A stretch of 64,000 nucleotides of DNA from Asparagopsis taxiformis (lineage: Eukaryota > Rhodophyta > Florideophyceae > Bonnemaisoniales > Bonnemaisoniaceae), in the NCBI GenBank assembly GCA_030407315.1, contig JALQPE010001788.1:20679-84678 (forward strand). Direction: 5' to 3'. Position 1 is the stretch's first letter, and each line of letters opens with the position of its first letter. The notes below the pieces were generated by a model. That model searched no databases, was not told where the DNA came from, and worked only from the letters and a program-made list of their open reading frames with translations. Shown piece after piece: positions 40,766-52,008 of this stretch. Position numbers and translations under genes: made by a program.

Positions 40766-42405
40766 CGTCTGTGTTCTCGGAAATGGACGCGGACGTCCAC
40801 AACCTCTAGTACACCTAGTATTACTAGGCGGACGTCCATGTTCTCCAGTATTTTTGGATGTCCGCCTAGAACTGGACGTCCATGCGGTCTAGTACGTCTA
40901 GTATTACTAGGGCGACATTCAATGTTTCTAGTACCACGGATGTCCCCCTCGGGATGGACTTCCGCCATGTCTATGTCCACCTAGGACGGGCGCCGGTTCA
41001 GAAATTCAAAAATTTCGACCCCAGAAATTTCTGCCGCCGTGCTCGACATGGATGTCCGCATCCATCACGGCGACCACTCTATTTTTCCTTGTCGGTCGAC
41101 TCCAATTTCGTCTTTAATTTTTTCATCCTCTCGCTCACACCCCCTTCCTGTTGGTGCTCACCTCCCCCGTACTGTACCTCAAACACCCCCAATACCACTC
41201 TAGCACGCATTTTCAGATACCTATCCCCGCTTCCACGGTGCACACCTCCATTCCATACCTACTTTTCTGCTCTACCGTACAGATTTCGTATAACCAGTCC
41301 TCATACTACCTCAGAATAGGGCAAAACACCCCCTATCTCCTCGACCATGCTCTCCCCCATCACCTTTGAAACGTATTGTTCTTCAGTACCCTCTCTCCTC
41401 TACCCTCAACCCCTCTCCTTCGCCCTCTACACAAACTTCCCCTGCAGCTTACTCTTCCAAAACCTCTCACTCCCCATCCCGTACCCGACCTGCTCCACCC
41501 CTCCCTCCCTCAGCTGCTCCATGCCCCCACGCCATCCGCATCTTCGATACCGTATACACCACCACCACCGGCCCACGCTCCCGCACTGCGGGGTGGCTCC
41601 CCCGCCGTATCCCCAGAAACCTCCCCGCTCTGAAACACATATCAACCCCCCACTTCGCACCCTTCCTCCCACTCCCCTCCCTCCCCAAATACAATAAACC
41701 CCTTCTTCTCCATCACATCCCCACTCACCACAGCCAGAACAGACGCCACCCCCTCCCCTTCTTTCTCCTCACTTTCCTAAAAACCCCTCCTCTCGGCGCC
41801 TTCAACCGCACCCTCCTACGGTCCCACCTAAACACCTCCTCCGCCCTCACTACCCCAACACCCCGCAGCGTCTCCCCAATCCCCATAATATGCTTGTCGG
41901 CACTCCTCTCCGAATCACAATCCATTCTAAACCCGCACTCCGTACATTTCCACCTCCCCCTGTACCATCCCAAGATTCCATCCCCCCACAGAACACATCC
42001 TCATACCACAGAAGAATTTTCTTCCTCTCATACCTCATCCTTAAAACCTCCATCAGCTCCATGTAAATTTCGATGAAAATATTTTCTCTACTATGCAATC
42101 TCAAACATGTATGAGCCTATGCCTTTCCGCTTTGTCAACCCTGAATATTGGTACTCATGTATTCATAAAATAGGGCCACCCACATCCCTATCCCGTTCTG
42201 CAAGCTTTACAAACCACTAGACGCATACTCCACAACTATACAACAAACACTACTCGCTATTTCAGACGACGCGGTACACAAGTAGCGTAGTGTCAACCTT
42301 CCGTGACGCCTTCCCTGATGCGTACAAGTGGGAAACAAGTCTAGACGTATATCACAAGTGAGCGCGGGAATTTTCGGCACAGGAGATGCTGGGCCACAAA
42401 ATTGA
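40766..42405 (+). repeat. Dispersed 1.6-kb repeat, copy 2
   Basis: Inverted copy of 30065-31680. It begins with CGTCTGTGTTCTCGG, inserted in the RT of element E, followed by clustered GGACGTCC and CTAGTATTACTAG palindromes and a C-rich body. The long Pro/Leu/His frames on the plus strand are not conserved as one frame with copy 1 (they shift between copies), which argues against coding. Confidence 0.8.
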
Positions 42406-44825
42406 TTTTCGGAAATTTTAGAATTTCTGGGCTGGCCAGCAATGCAATCGAGCTGGACATCCACCGGACGTCCATTTCAGGTTGGTCGCGAGAGGGTGGG
42501 GCGGGACCATGATGAAACAAGGACCAAGACCTTTCCCTGACGTGTTGAGCCTGAAATCGACCCTTCGTGAGACGCGATTTTGGCTTACAGTTGGTGCTAA
42601 TAGAAGCCAGTGATAGCCCCGATCGGGGCGGCAGCCGGCTCCGGCTTACAGTTGGTGCTTACAGACGCCAGTGATAGCCCCCGATCGGGGCCGGCGGTCG
42701 GTTCCTGGGGCCGTTGTGGCCAAATTAGACACCCTGATTTGAATTAAAATTTGGGCTATTCTCAAAAACATGCACATGTGAACATGTTTTTGAGATGGGG
42801 GTGTGCCGTACGGCACAATCGACCGCCCAAATCGTTGATTTTTGCAAGATTTTTTGTGCCCGAAATTTTAGAATTTCTGGGCTGGCCAGCAGTGCATCTG
42901 AGCTGGACATCCACCGGACGTCCATTTCAGGTTGGTCGTGTGCTGCCTACATCCACGCATTGCAGAAACTAAGCCAGCGGGTTCACTACTAATACAAAGT
43001 ACACGGAATATGAGTAACGTGATAGGTGAGTAGTGTTTGTGTTGAGGGAGTAAGGCGGGACCATGATGAAACAGGGAAAAAGATGTCACCCAAGCATAAC
43101 TTAGGCTTCAAGCCTGGAATCGAACCTTCGTAAGACGCGATTTTGGCTTACAGTTAGTGCTTACAGAAGCCAGTGATGGCCCCGCTCGGGGCGGCGGCCG
43201 GTTCCTGGGCCGTTGTGGCCAAATTAGACACCCTGATTTGAATTAAAATTTGGGCTATTCTCAAAAACATGCACATGTGAACATGTTTTTGAGATGGGGG
43301 TGTGCCGTACGGCACAATCGACCTGCCCAAATCGTTGATTTTTTACAATTTTTTGTGCCCGAAATTTTAGAATTTCTGGGCTGGCCAGCAGTGCAATCGA
43401 GCTGGACATCCACCGGACGTCCATTTCAGGTTGGTCGTGAGAGAGTGAGGCGGGACCATGATGGAACAAGGACCAAGACCTGTCCCTGGCGTATTGAGCC
43501 TGAAATTGACCCTTCGTAAGACGCGATTTTGGCTTACAGTTAGTGCTTACAGAAGCCAGTGATGGCCCCACTCGGGGCGGCGGCCGTTCCTGGGGCCGTT
43601 GTGGCCAAATTAGACACCTTGATTTGAATTAAAATTTGGGCTATTCTCAAAAACATGCACATGTGAACATGTTTTTGAGATGGGGGTGTGCCGTACGGCA
43701 CAATCGACCGCCCAAATCGATGTTTTTTGCAATATTTTTTTGTGCCCGAAATTTTAGAATTTCTGGCTGGCCAGCAATGCATCTGAGCTGGACATCCACC
43801 GGACGTCCATTTCAGGTTGGTCGTGTGCTGCCTACATCCACGCATTGCAGAACTAAGCCAGCGGGTTCACTACTAATACAAAGTACACGGAATATGAGTA
43901 ACGTGATAGGTGAGTAGTGTTTGTGTTGAGGGAGTAAGGCGGGACCATGATGAAACAGGAAAAAGATGTCACCAAGCATAACTTAGGCTTCAAGCCTGGA
44001 ATCGAACCTTCGTAAGACGCGATTTTGGCTTACAGTTAGTGCTTACAGAAGCCAGTGATGGCCCCGCTCGGGGCGGCGGCCGGTTCCTGGTGCCGTTGTC
44101 GCCAAATTAGACACCCTGATTTGAATTAAAATTTGGGCTATTCTCAAAAACATGCACATGTGAACATGTTTTTGAGATGGGGGTGTGCCGTACGGCACAA
44201 TCGACCGCCCAAATCGATGTTTTTTGCAATATTTTTTTGCCCTGAATTGTAGAGTTTCTGGGCTGGCCAGCAATGCATCTGAGCTGGACATCCACCGGAC
44301 GTCCATTTCAGGTTGGTCGTGTGCTGCCTACATCCACGCATTGCAGAAACTAAGCCAGCGGGTTCACTACTAATACAAAGTACACGGAATATGAGTAACG
44401 TGATAGGTGAGTAGTGTTGTGTTGAGGGAGTAAGGCGGGACCATGATGAAACAGGGAAAAAGATGTCACCCAAGCATAACTTAGGCTTCAAGCCTGGAAT
44501 CGAACCTTCGTAAGACGCGATTTTGGCTTACAGTTAGTGCTTACAGAAGCCAGTGATGGCCCCGCTCGGGGCGGCGGCCGGTTCCTGGGGCCGTTGTGGC
44601 CAAATTAGACACCCTGATTTGAATTAAAATTTGGGCTATTCTCAAAAACATGCACATGTGAACATGTTTTTGAGATGGGGGTGTGCCGTACGGCACAATC
44701 GACCGCCCAAATCGATGTTTTTTGCAATATTTTTTTCTGCCCTGAATTGTAGAGTTTCTGGGCTGGCCAGCAATGCATCTGAGCTGGACATCCACCGGAC
44801 GTCCATTTCAGGTTGATCGTGTATC
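42405..44825 (+). repeat. Left array of palindrome-rich repeat units (five full, one partial)
   Basis: Each unit has a ~200-base core (about 42733-42935, 43232-43434, 43617-43819, 44115-44315, 44613-44815) followed by a ~290-base spacer, giving a period of roughly 400-500 bases. The core contains a 12-base stem (CTCAAAAACATG/CATGTTTTTGAG), the perfect 14-base palindrome GTGCCGTACGGCAC, GAAATTTTAGAATTTC, GCTGGCCAGC and GGACATCCACCGGACGTCC. A partial unit starts at about 42405. Short frames shared by all units come from the repeat itself and are not genes. The array lies downstream of the ParB-dioxygenase gene. Confidence 0.9.
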
Positions 44826-45089
44826 GTGCACGTCCACCCATTACCGGAAGCAAGTAGGCGATGAAGCACGTACAAACCCAATTGTTCTGCTATTTCTACC
44901 ATAGACCATCGAGTCTAGAGATGTGAGGGAATCGTCCTGGAAATCATGCTCCAACCCACGAGGGAATGGACAATCTAGTTTGAAAGCATGGAACGGAAGT
45001 ACATTATACTAGGTTCATAGATTGGAAGTGATAAAGGAGATGATTATATTCTCGATAATTGTTTACCAAAGTAGTAGTTGTTAAGCTAT
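44826..45089. other. 3' flank of the ParB-dioxygenase gene
   Basis: Unique sequence between the left repeat array and the stop codon of the minus-strand gene; no gene seen. Confidence 0.4.
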
Positions 45090-48000
45090 CTAGCCGTCGG
45101 AAAATTGTTCTTCCTCTTCGTCCTCACTATATTCAGGATCTCCCGGCAGAATAGGCGTTATCGGCAACTGTGGAGTTGAATAGCTCAAGATGAATTTTTG
45201 ACCCGGTGTGAGGGTTCTCTTCTTGGGAGCTTCTGTCGTCTTCATCCGCATGATTCCGAGTTGCCCTGTCTTCGGCCTACGATCTTTCTTGACCGGGATG
45301 GGAACAACTGTCTTGTGGCGAACATTGACAGGTGCCGGTTGACTTTGCCTGGCAGACCGGCGCGGAGCATTGGCGATTACTTCTTCTTCGAATCCCAACC
45401 GCCTGATGAAACCAAACGAAACATTGTCGGGAATCGGATACGACGCATTCCTGAAATACGTGTGATACCTCGTTGTCGTGTGTGACACAACTCTGTCGAC
45501 ATGCCCTGCCCCGGCATGTTGTACATGGCCGTGACCGATGAAGACTGAACGTGGCGGAACGATTACCTTCTTCAGCTTCATCGTCTTGGCGTACATATCT
45601 AATTCCAGCGCTTTGGAAAAGACGTACTTGTGGGACCCTGGACACACCCAGATAGGGAATGGGTCATCTCCGTTGGCAATAACAAAGTAACCCGGAAGTT
45701 GATCTTTGCGGTCGCGAGGAGGAACAGGGAAATCATTGTGTGGGACCTGCCGAGGACACCCCTTTCCCGTTATCAAAAACCGTCCCCCAGATGCCGGCAT
45801 GACAAGTTTTTCTCCCGGTAAACCGCACTCCTCCAGCCCTATCAGCCGGACAAGGATTCCCAACCACACATCCAGCAGGGCTCGCCGCGTCACAAACTTG
45901 AACCGGTCGATATGCGTCTCATCGTTCTCGGCATAGTCAACCAGGCAGTGGCGCGTAGACGTGAAGCGAGCCCTCCCCTCATTCCGGTTCTTCTCATCTG
46001 TTTCATCGTCCCCAGTATTGACAATGGGACTCCACAGCTGCCGGTTCCCAGGGTCCTTGTGCACCTCCTCCCCCTCCCACGTTCCCAAAAAGTACCGAAA
46101 CAATTCCTGGTTAGGAATTTCTTCCATGAGACCCAAGTCAAATGGGAACTTGTCCGACGCATCGAGGTAGCTTACATCCGCGAAATTGTGCATCACCGTA
46201 TACCCTCGCTCGTTGATTTCCGTTCGGCAATTGTGGAAGTACGCCATACCAGTGCCGGCCTCATACGAATCCTTCCAGCTTGTAGACATTCGCGCAACCT
46301 GGGCGAAGTCCAGCCTCGAGGGTAGAAACGTCGATGTAGGCTCACACATCGCCTTGGCAGCCATCTTCCACGCTGCGAAAAACATCGGATAGATGGTGTC
46401 GATCTCGAAAACAAGATGACGAGCCCGATGTTGTTCCGGAATATGCAGCCCCTCAAACACAGGGTCCATCGCCACTTGTTTCAAATACCTCACCTCTCTG
46501 CCCTCCTCATCGATTTCCACACTCTCCAATAACAACCTGAGCTCAATCGGGGGCAGACAGCCAACCCTCACCGATGCGATGACGTCCGCGGGACGCTGCG
46601 CCAGATGATGCCCTTCAGCTCGGTCTTTGACTTCGAAATCGTCGGGAAGAGATGGCATCCGGTCGTCGAACAGGAGGTCGTGTTCAGAAGGAGAGTCACG
46701 AACGATGTAACCGTCTTCATCGACTTCCACTCCTTCCGGAACAGTGAATGTAATTGTCACTTCGCGGACCCCCTTGCTTTCGACTTGGCCCACGTCTGCA
46801 CCCTGTTTGTCTTCCTCGTCCGAAGCGGTATGGACAGATTCTTGGTTGGAGGGAGTCGCACCAGCACGTTGGTTATCTTGGGGGACAATCTCAACGGCAG
46901 AATCGGGGGAACGGGCGGAGTCTTCGTCAACCTCATCACCGGAAGCAGTGGCTTGTTGTTGATCGGTGGGTTTATCAACAACGGCCTGCTCTTCTTCCCC
47001 GGCGGATTGTTGTACCACAACCGGCTCTTCTTCCTCGAGGCGTGTGCTCCCCGTCGAGCGAAGTCGCTGTGAACGGCGGCGGATGCCATGCGAAGCAGGC
47101 TCATGTTCGACATTCCGCTGCTTCTTGTGAGTGAGTCTCACATTGGCAGCAGAAGGGCGGCGTTTGCGTCGAGCCTTAGTCTTCTTCTTCAATGTCGGAT
47201 TGAAAAACTCTTTCAAGTTCGTTTCCAAATCCTGTAAACGCGTGGTTCTCCGTCGCATTCGAACCTCACTGCTCCGGTCGTCCCCTCTATACATTGCAAT
47301 GGCATTGGTGAGATGCCATTGCAACTCCTTCGGCTGCTTAACCGACCCAATTGCCATCTCTGTGCTCAGAAATGACTTGCGCATAATACTCTTTGGGCGC
47401 CCATACGCAGCGTACAGAGAATTTGCTATTGCAGTCACGCGACGGACGTATGTATAGAAGTCGTTCACGTCAAAGCGTCCATCCGGACGTCCACCATGAG
47501 CAGGGTTCAAGTACTCCGAAAGACCACGCAAGACGAAGACAAAGTTTTCTTCCAGCAACTCGCGCACTATCTTGTGGTCCAGGTGCGTTATCCCAATCTC
47601 GTTGCGGCGCTCGGAATTGTTCAGCTCACGCAACACTTCGTCGAGAACAGGATGCTTCAGCGTTGCTATAGCCAAACGCGTCCACCGCCGGGCCGTGTTC
47701 GTTGAATTCATCATCCCCATGAACTGCGCCTCGAACAATGTTCGGATGACATCAGACTCACGCAAGTCGCCAGCGTTTTCCACGTTATTTGCAACAGCAA
47801 TCGTACGGATGAACTGCTGGATGGACGACAAGATTCGAACCAGGGAGCGCTCCGTCAGTTGCGTCCCAGTCGTATGGTTCGACTCTGCACTCTTGTGGAT
47901 GATCTCATGAGGCTGAAGATCACTGTCGTCCTTGCGGCGAAGGTAGTACACATCCAGAGGCTGAGTAACCCAGCGCAAGCGGTTTGCGTCCTGTGGCAGC

Positions 48001-49046
48001 TTGGTTCTGTGCATACGGGTGAGGCGCGTGAAGTCATCGGCAATGCTATGCATAGCATTGAGACGATGCAGTCCGTCGATCACGGTCACGTTCGCATTGG
48101 CATGGAATTTGCCATTCTGGAACAGACGCGTGTCGGCGGGCAGATGCGTGTTCTGCGACCTCAGCACCGTCACAGTGATACGCGAAGAGCTCACATACCC
48201 CACAGCCAACATATTGTTGCGCAGGTCCTCCACGTGGTCTTCTTTCACATCCCGAAGGGTCACGGCCGGTTCCACTAGCTGCCTCACCAGCACAGTCGCT
48301 CCTTCTCCGACGTAATCCGACGTCACAAACTTGGGCACCGTAATTTGCGTCCCCTGCTGCTCACGAATGCTTTCCGCCACCTCCGGTTCGTCGTCCACTT
48401 CGGTTACGTCCTGCGTAGTAGCTTCGGTGACGTTGGAGCGAGCAGGGTGCTTCGTGCCTCCACTGGAGGGTCTTGCAGAGCGAGCAGGGCGCTTCGTGCC
48501 TCCCGAAACCGGGACGGAGCGTGCTGGATGCTTCGTACCCCCCGAACCAGTGATTTCGCCTGCCGGACCGGTACTGGGCATCCGTCCCGAGCTGGCCTGG
48601 TTCGTCGCTGCGTTGAAGTTTGACGCTGCAGCAGGGGTACGAATGTCGCTAGGGCCATCCTCCGCAGCGGGGCGCATCATCCGAGTATCCCAAGGGTAAA
48701 ACGCCGCGGCGTATGCTCCACCCATCGTCTCCGGCGGTCCCTCGGCGCCATCAAACATGTACGGGAACGGGAGGTCCTTGAACTTGTCCTTAGTCGCAAT
48801 GTTGCGCACGACGATGTAGTCGGCCTCGTCGGTTTCCGGCAGCTTGTGGTTGTGCAGCGTGCGCGGAAGGCCAACATCGCCACCAGCAGTGCTCACCGAA
48901 GCCGTCCCAATATGCACAGCCGCACCGTCCACGTCCGCAAACAAATTGACATCGACGCCGCGCTTGAGTCCGCGCGACTCCGCTGACGCGCTCACTTGAT
49001 CGCCGCAAACCGTTGAAAACAAACTGCTGAAATGCGTATCCGCCAT
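45090..49046 (-). CDS. ParB-like domain fused to a 2OG/Fe(II) dioxygenase-like domain
   Basis: An intact 1,318-codon gene from ATG 49046 (MADTHFSSLFSTV); the frame is open to 49166. Residues ~180-225 contain three copies of a SGGTKHPARS-type repeat. Residues ~250-345 match a ParB-like fold: TLRDVKEDHVEDLRNNML, then VIDGLHRLNAMHS with the DGxHR signature (Asp ~324). A helical region follows, then a basic and acidic linker (~610-850). The C-terminal part fits a phytanoyl-CoA-hydroxylase-like double-stranded beta-helix: VPHNDFP gives HxD (His ~1103), WVCPGSHKYV, then VFIGHGHVQHAGAGHV with the distal His (~1177) and TTRYHTYF for the 2-oxoglutarate Arg. ParB-like domains bind or cut DNA, and 2OG enzymes of phages and eukaryotes can oxidise DNA bases; acting on DNA is inferred here. 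It sits between two arrays of palindromic repeats and is divergent from the methyltransferase-SET gene. Confidence 0.78.
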   Translation of the reverse strand: MADTHFSSLFSTVCGDQVSASAESRGLKRGVDVNLFADVDGAAVHIGTASVSTAGGDVGLPRTLHNHKLPETDEADYIVVRNIATKDKFKDLPFPYMFDGAEGPPETMGGAYAAAFYPWDTRMMRPAAEDGPSDIRTPAAASNFNAATNQASSGRMPSTGPAGEITGSGGTKHPARSVPVSGGTKRPARSARPSSGGTKHPARSNVTEATTQDVTEVDDEPEVAESIREQQGTQITVPKFVTSDYVGEGATVLVRQLVEPAVTLRDVKEDHVEDLRNNMLAVGYVSSSRITVTVLRSQNTHLPADTRLFQNGKFHANANVTVIDGLHRLNAMHSIADDFTRLTRMHRTKLPQDANRLRWVTQPLDVYYLRRKDDSDLQPHEIIHKSAESNHTTGTQLTERSLVRILSSIQQFIRTIAVANNVENAGDLRESDVIRTLFEAQFMGMMNSTNTARRWTRLAIATLKHPVLDEVLRELNNSERRNEIGITHLDHKIVRELLEENFVFVLRGLSEYLNPAHGGRPDGRFDVNDFYTYVRRVTAIANSLYAAYGRPKSIMRKSFLSTEMAIGSVKQPKELQWHLTNAIAMYRGDDRSSEVRMRRRTTRLQDLETNLKEFFNPTLKKKTKARRKRRPSAANVRLTHKKQRNVEHEPASHGIRRRSQRLRSTGSTRLEEEEPVVVQQSAGEEEQAVVDKPTDQQQATASGDEVDEDSARSPDSAVEIVPQDNQRAGATPSNQESVHTASDEEDKQGADVGQVESKGVREVTITFTVPEGVEVDEDGYIVRDSPSEHDLLFDDRMPSLPDDFEVKDRAEGHHLAQRPADVIASVRVGCLPPIELRLLLESVEIDEEGREVRYLKQVAMDPVFEGLHIPEQHRARHLVFEIDTIYPMFFAAWKMAAKAMCEPTSTFLPSRLDFAQVARMSTSWKDSYEAGTGMAYFHNCRTEINERGYTVMHNFADVSYLDASDKFPFDLGLMEEIPNQELFRYFLGTWEGEEVHKDPGNRQLWSPIVNTGDDETDEKNRNEGRARFTSTRHCLVDYAENDETHIDRFKFVTRRALLDVWLGILVRLIGLEECGLPGEKLVMPASGGRFLITGKGCPRQVPHNDFPVPPRDRKDQLPGYFVIANGDDPFPIWVCPGSHKYVFSKALELDMYAKTMKLKKVIVPPRSVFIGHGHVQHAGAGHVDRVVSHTTTRYHTYFRNASYPIPDNVSFGFIRRLGFEEEVIANAPRRSARQSQPAPVNVRHKTVVPIPVKKDRRPKTGQLGIMRMKTTEAPKKRTLTPGQKFILSYSTPQLPITPILPGDPEYSEDEEEEQFSDG

Positions 49047-49393
49047 GATTGTTGAGTTGGAAAGTAAAAGAGATGGTTGACGTTGACGTATTCGAGTGAT
49101 GTGGATGGTAGGTTTCACGTTGCTTGAAGAATGGTCGTGAACGCCAATCGCTGGAAATAATAACACAATACAACCGAAATTTTGTTAGGTACACACCTAT
49201 CGTGACCGCTGGAATGCAAGACAGGCAATCGAGATGTGAGTGTCCGTTCGGAACGGGCCCGAGTCGGGCTCTCGAAACCTGACGAGGTGGCGTGAAGCAG
49301 GCAGTGTCCTTGATGTGTAATGTGTTAAAATTACAGCTGTCAAGCTAGGCGGCTTTTGGGGCGGCTGCGAGCACCCCTTTATCCGGGGAACAC
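49047..49393. other. Upstream region of the ParB-dioxygenase gene
   Basis: Contains the presumed promoter. From about 49331 it also contains a segment (CAGCTGT, AAGCTAGGC, CGAGCACCCC, then the repeat core) that recurs inverted at 55632-55679, suggesting an element end. Confidence 0.45.
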
Positions 49394-50450
49394 CCTGATT
49401 TGAGTTAAAATTTGGGCTATTCTCAAAAACATGCACATGTGAACATGTTTTTGAGATGGGGGTGTGCCGTACGGCACAATCGACCCGCCCAAATCGTTGA
49501 TTTTTGCAAGATTTTTTGTGCCCGAAATTTTAGAATTTCTGGGCTGGCCAGCAGTGCAATCGAGCTGGACATCCACCGGACGTCCATTTCAGGTTGATCG
49601 TGTGCTGCCTACATCCACGCATTGCAGTAACTAAGCAGGCGGGATCACTACTAATATAAAGTGCACGGAATATGAGTAACGTGATGGGTGAGTAGTGTTT
49701 GTGTTGAGGGAGTAAGGCGGGACCATTATGAAACACGGAAGAAGATGCGTACCTAGCATAACTTAGGCTTGAAGCCTGGAATCGACCCATCTTTCGGCGC
49801 CATTTAGCCTTACAGTTAGTGCTTACAGAAGCCAGTGATGACCCCGCTCGGGGCGGCGGCTCCGGTTCCTGGGGCCGTTGTGGCCAAATTAGACACCTGA
49901 TTTGAATTAAAATTTGGGCTATTCTCAAAAACATGCACATGTGAACATGTTTTTGAGATGGGGGTGTGCCGTACGGCACAATCGACCCGCCCAAATCGAT
50001 GATTTTTTACAATTTTTTGTGCCCGAAATTTTAGAATTTCTGGGCTGGCCAGCAGTGCAATCGAGCTGGACATCCACCGGACGTCCATTTCAGGTTGGTC
50101 GTGAGAGAGTGAGGCGGGACCATGATGGAACAAGGACCAAGACCTGTCCCTGGCGTATTGAGCCTGAAATTGACCCTTCGTCAGACGCCATTTAGCCTTA
50201 CAGTTAGTGCCTACAGAAGCCAGTGACAACCCCACTCGGGGCGGCGGCCGGTGCCTGGGGCCGTTCTGGCCAAATTAGACACCTTGATTTGAATTAAAAT
50301 TTGGGCTATTCTCAAAAACATGCACATGTGAACATGTTTTTGAGATGGGGGTGTGCCGTACGGCACTTTCGACCGCCTAAATCGATAAAATTTTGCAATT
50401 TTTTTCCTGCCCGAAATTCTACAAGTTCTGGGCTGGCCAGTAATGCATTA
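49394..50450 (+). repeat. Right array of palindrome-rich repeat units (three copies)
   Basis: Cores at about 49394-49595, 49896-50097 and 50282-50448 (the last truncated), same orientation as the left array and with the same spacer. The 14-base palindrome occurs at 49464-49477, 49966-49979 and 50353-50366. Confidence 0.9.
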
Positions 50451-51477
50451 GCTATCTCCTCTAAACCGATTCTAACAAGCAGAAAGAATCCTCTCCTTCA
50501 TGACGATGCTCTCCATCGTCTTTTCGAAGCCATTTCCGTACGAAAAATAATCGAAAAACATATTTGACTTTAACCTAACAGCTATCGCGAGCACCGTACT
50601 CAGCTATATTTCCTCTGTAATTTCCTTCCTCCAACCAATCAATAGCCGCTTGGTCACAGGCTTAAAAGCCTTCCACTATCTGTCCTATCCATCGAAGACC
50701 CTCGGAGGGTTCGATCCAGGCCTTGATCACCCATGATGGGTGTGCAACCCGAGAAAATGAAAATGGAACATATTGCGACAGGGACGAGATATCATTCCAT
50801 GAAAGAGAACTTCTCTTTCGTTTACTTTTTTCTAACAAGATTCTAAACGTCTACAAACCCTATGTCGTCCGTCCGTTTTCATCCCGGAGAGATGTGGATG
50901 TGAGGTAAGACGCAGTGGTGATGTTGTGTTGATTCCCACAGACGGAGGTGGAGGAGGTGGCTACGGAGGAAGCCTGGAGAACTTGTCCGGTACTGACATC
51001 TCACATGTTGCCATTAACGGAGGTGGTGGAGGAGGCTATGGTGCAAGCCTGGAGAACATGTGACTCACATCTCGCAGATGTCAGTACCCATGGATGAGAA
51101 GAAAAGCATGTTGAGGTGCGGTTCGGATATTCGATCCATTAACGGAGGTGGTGGAGGAGGCTATGGTGGAAGCCTGGAGAAGAATAGAGTAGTCCTATAC
51201 CCATGGATCACAAGAAGACGTTGTTGGGCTCCTTTTCGAAGCCCATTCGTCTCTTGAATAAATTTAGCACCCAAATCATATACGATTGCCGAGTTGACAC
51301 CCCGTATGTCTCGTTGGTAGAAATAGCAGGGGTTCCACCACTCAGCTGGCGGGAAGTAGTTACTGATTATATGAGATATGGCTTAGCTCCCGCCAAAACC
51401 GATAGCTCTGGGCTCAGGTTCTCCAAATGTGGTTATACGAATGTGTTCTGACAATGCTAGAAGACGAATATCTGCAT
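50451..51477. other. Unique region with Gly-rich repeats
   Basis: No full gene. Between about 50940 and 51180 three copies of a ~45-base unit read, in one frame, as NGGGGGGYGGSLE. The third lies in a 65-codon frame (51060-51257). This may be a remnant of a Gly-rich protein gene or a minisatellite. Confidence 0.4.
50940..51180 (+). repeat. Three Gly-rich coding-like repeats
   Basis: GGAGGTGGTGGAGGAGGCTA-type units followed by AAGCCTGGAGAA, at about 50943, 51016 and 51140, separated by unequal spacers. The middle and last copies are preceded by ATTAAC. Confidence 0.6.
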
Positions 51478-51665
51478 CCTGATTTGAATTAAAATTTGGG
51501 CTATTCTCAAAAACATGCACATGTGAACATGTTTTTGAGATGGGGGTGTGCCGTACGGCACAATCGACCGCCCAAATCGATGTTTTTTTGCAATATTTTT
51601 GCTGCCCGAAATTGTAGAATTTCTGGTCTGGCCAGCAATGCATCTGAGCTGGACATCCCCATGTC
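51478..51665 (+). repeat. Left inverted repeat (palindrome-rich core)
   Basis: Same core as in the arrays, with the 14-base palindrome at 51548-51561. It ends early at GGACATCC. Confidence 0.85.
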
Positions 51666-52008
51666 CAGTGGCCGTCCGGATGTCGCTCACCTGGTAAGCG
51701 TGATGCACCTGTGACAACCTATGTGACTGCAGTCACAGCCGCCATGGCGGCCGTGCAGTACAACCCTCAAAGACAGGGAATCACAATCTTTTTAAAATTT
51801 TTGTCTACCACGTATCCGTCACAACTTATTACCTACACCGGTTACGGGTTTCAAGACCTTTCCAGTGCTGTGTACCCGTATACTCTGTTCCGTTCGATAT
51901 CAACCAGTGTTCCTCACGAAAGAGTGCAAACGTCACGAGATACGTCGTCAAATTTGACTGTCTCGCCGAGCGGTCGCCATCCTGTACCGAATTTCCACTC
52001 ATTCCATT
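51666..52008. other. Promoter region of the methyltransferase-SET gene
   Basis: No gene seen. Contains GCCGCCATGGCGGC, a perfect 14-base palindrome, near 51738. Confidence 0.4.

Noticed and set aside
42733..50567. Many similar frames of 60-115 codons (for example those starting MGYSQKHAHVN) across the repeat units
   Set aside because: They recur only because the repeat DNA recurs. Both strands are open, and the frame changes with single-base differences between units.
50700..50720. GGGTTCGATCC, reminiscent of a tRNA T-arm
   Set aside because: No acceptor, D or anticodon arms can be built around it.
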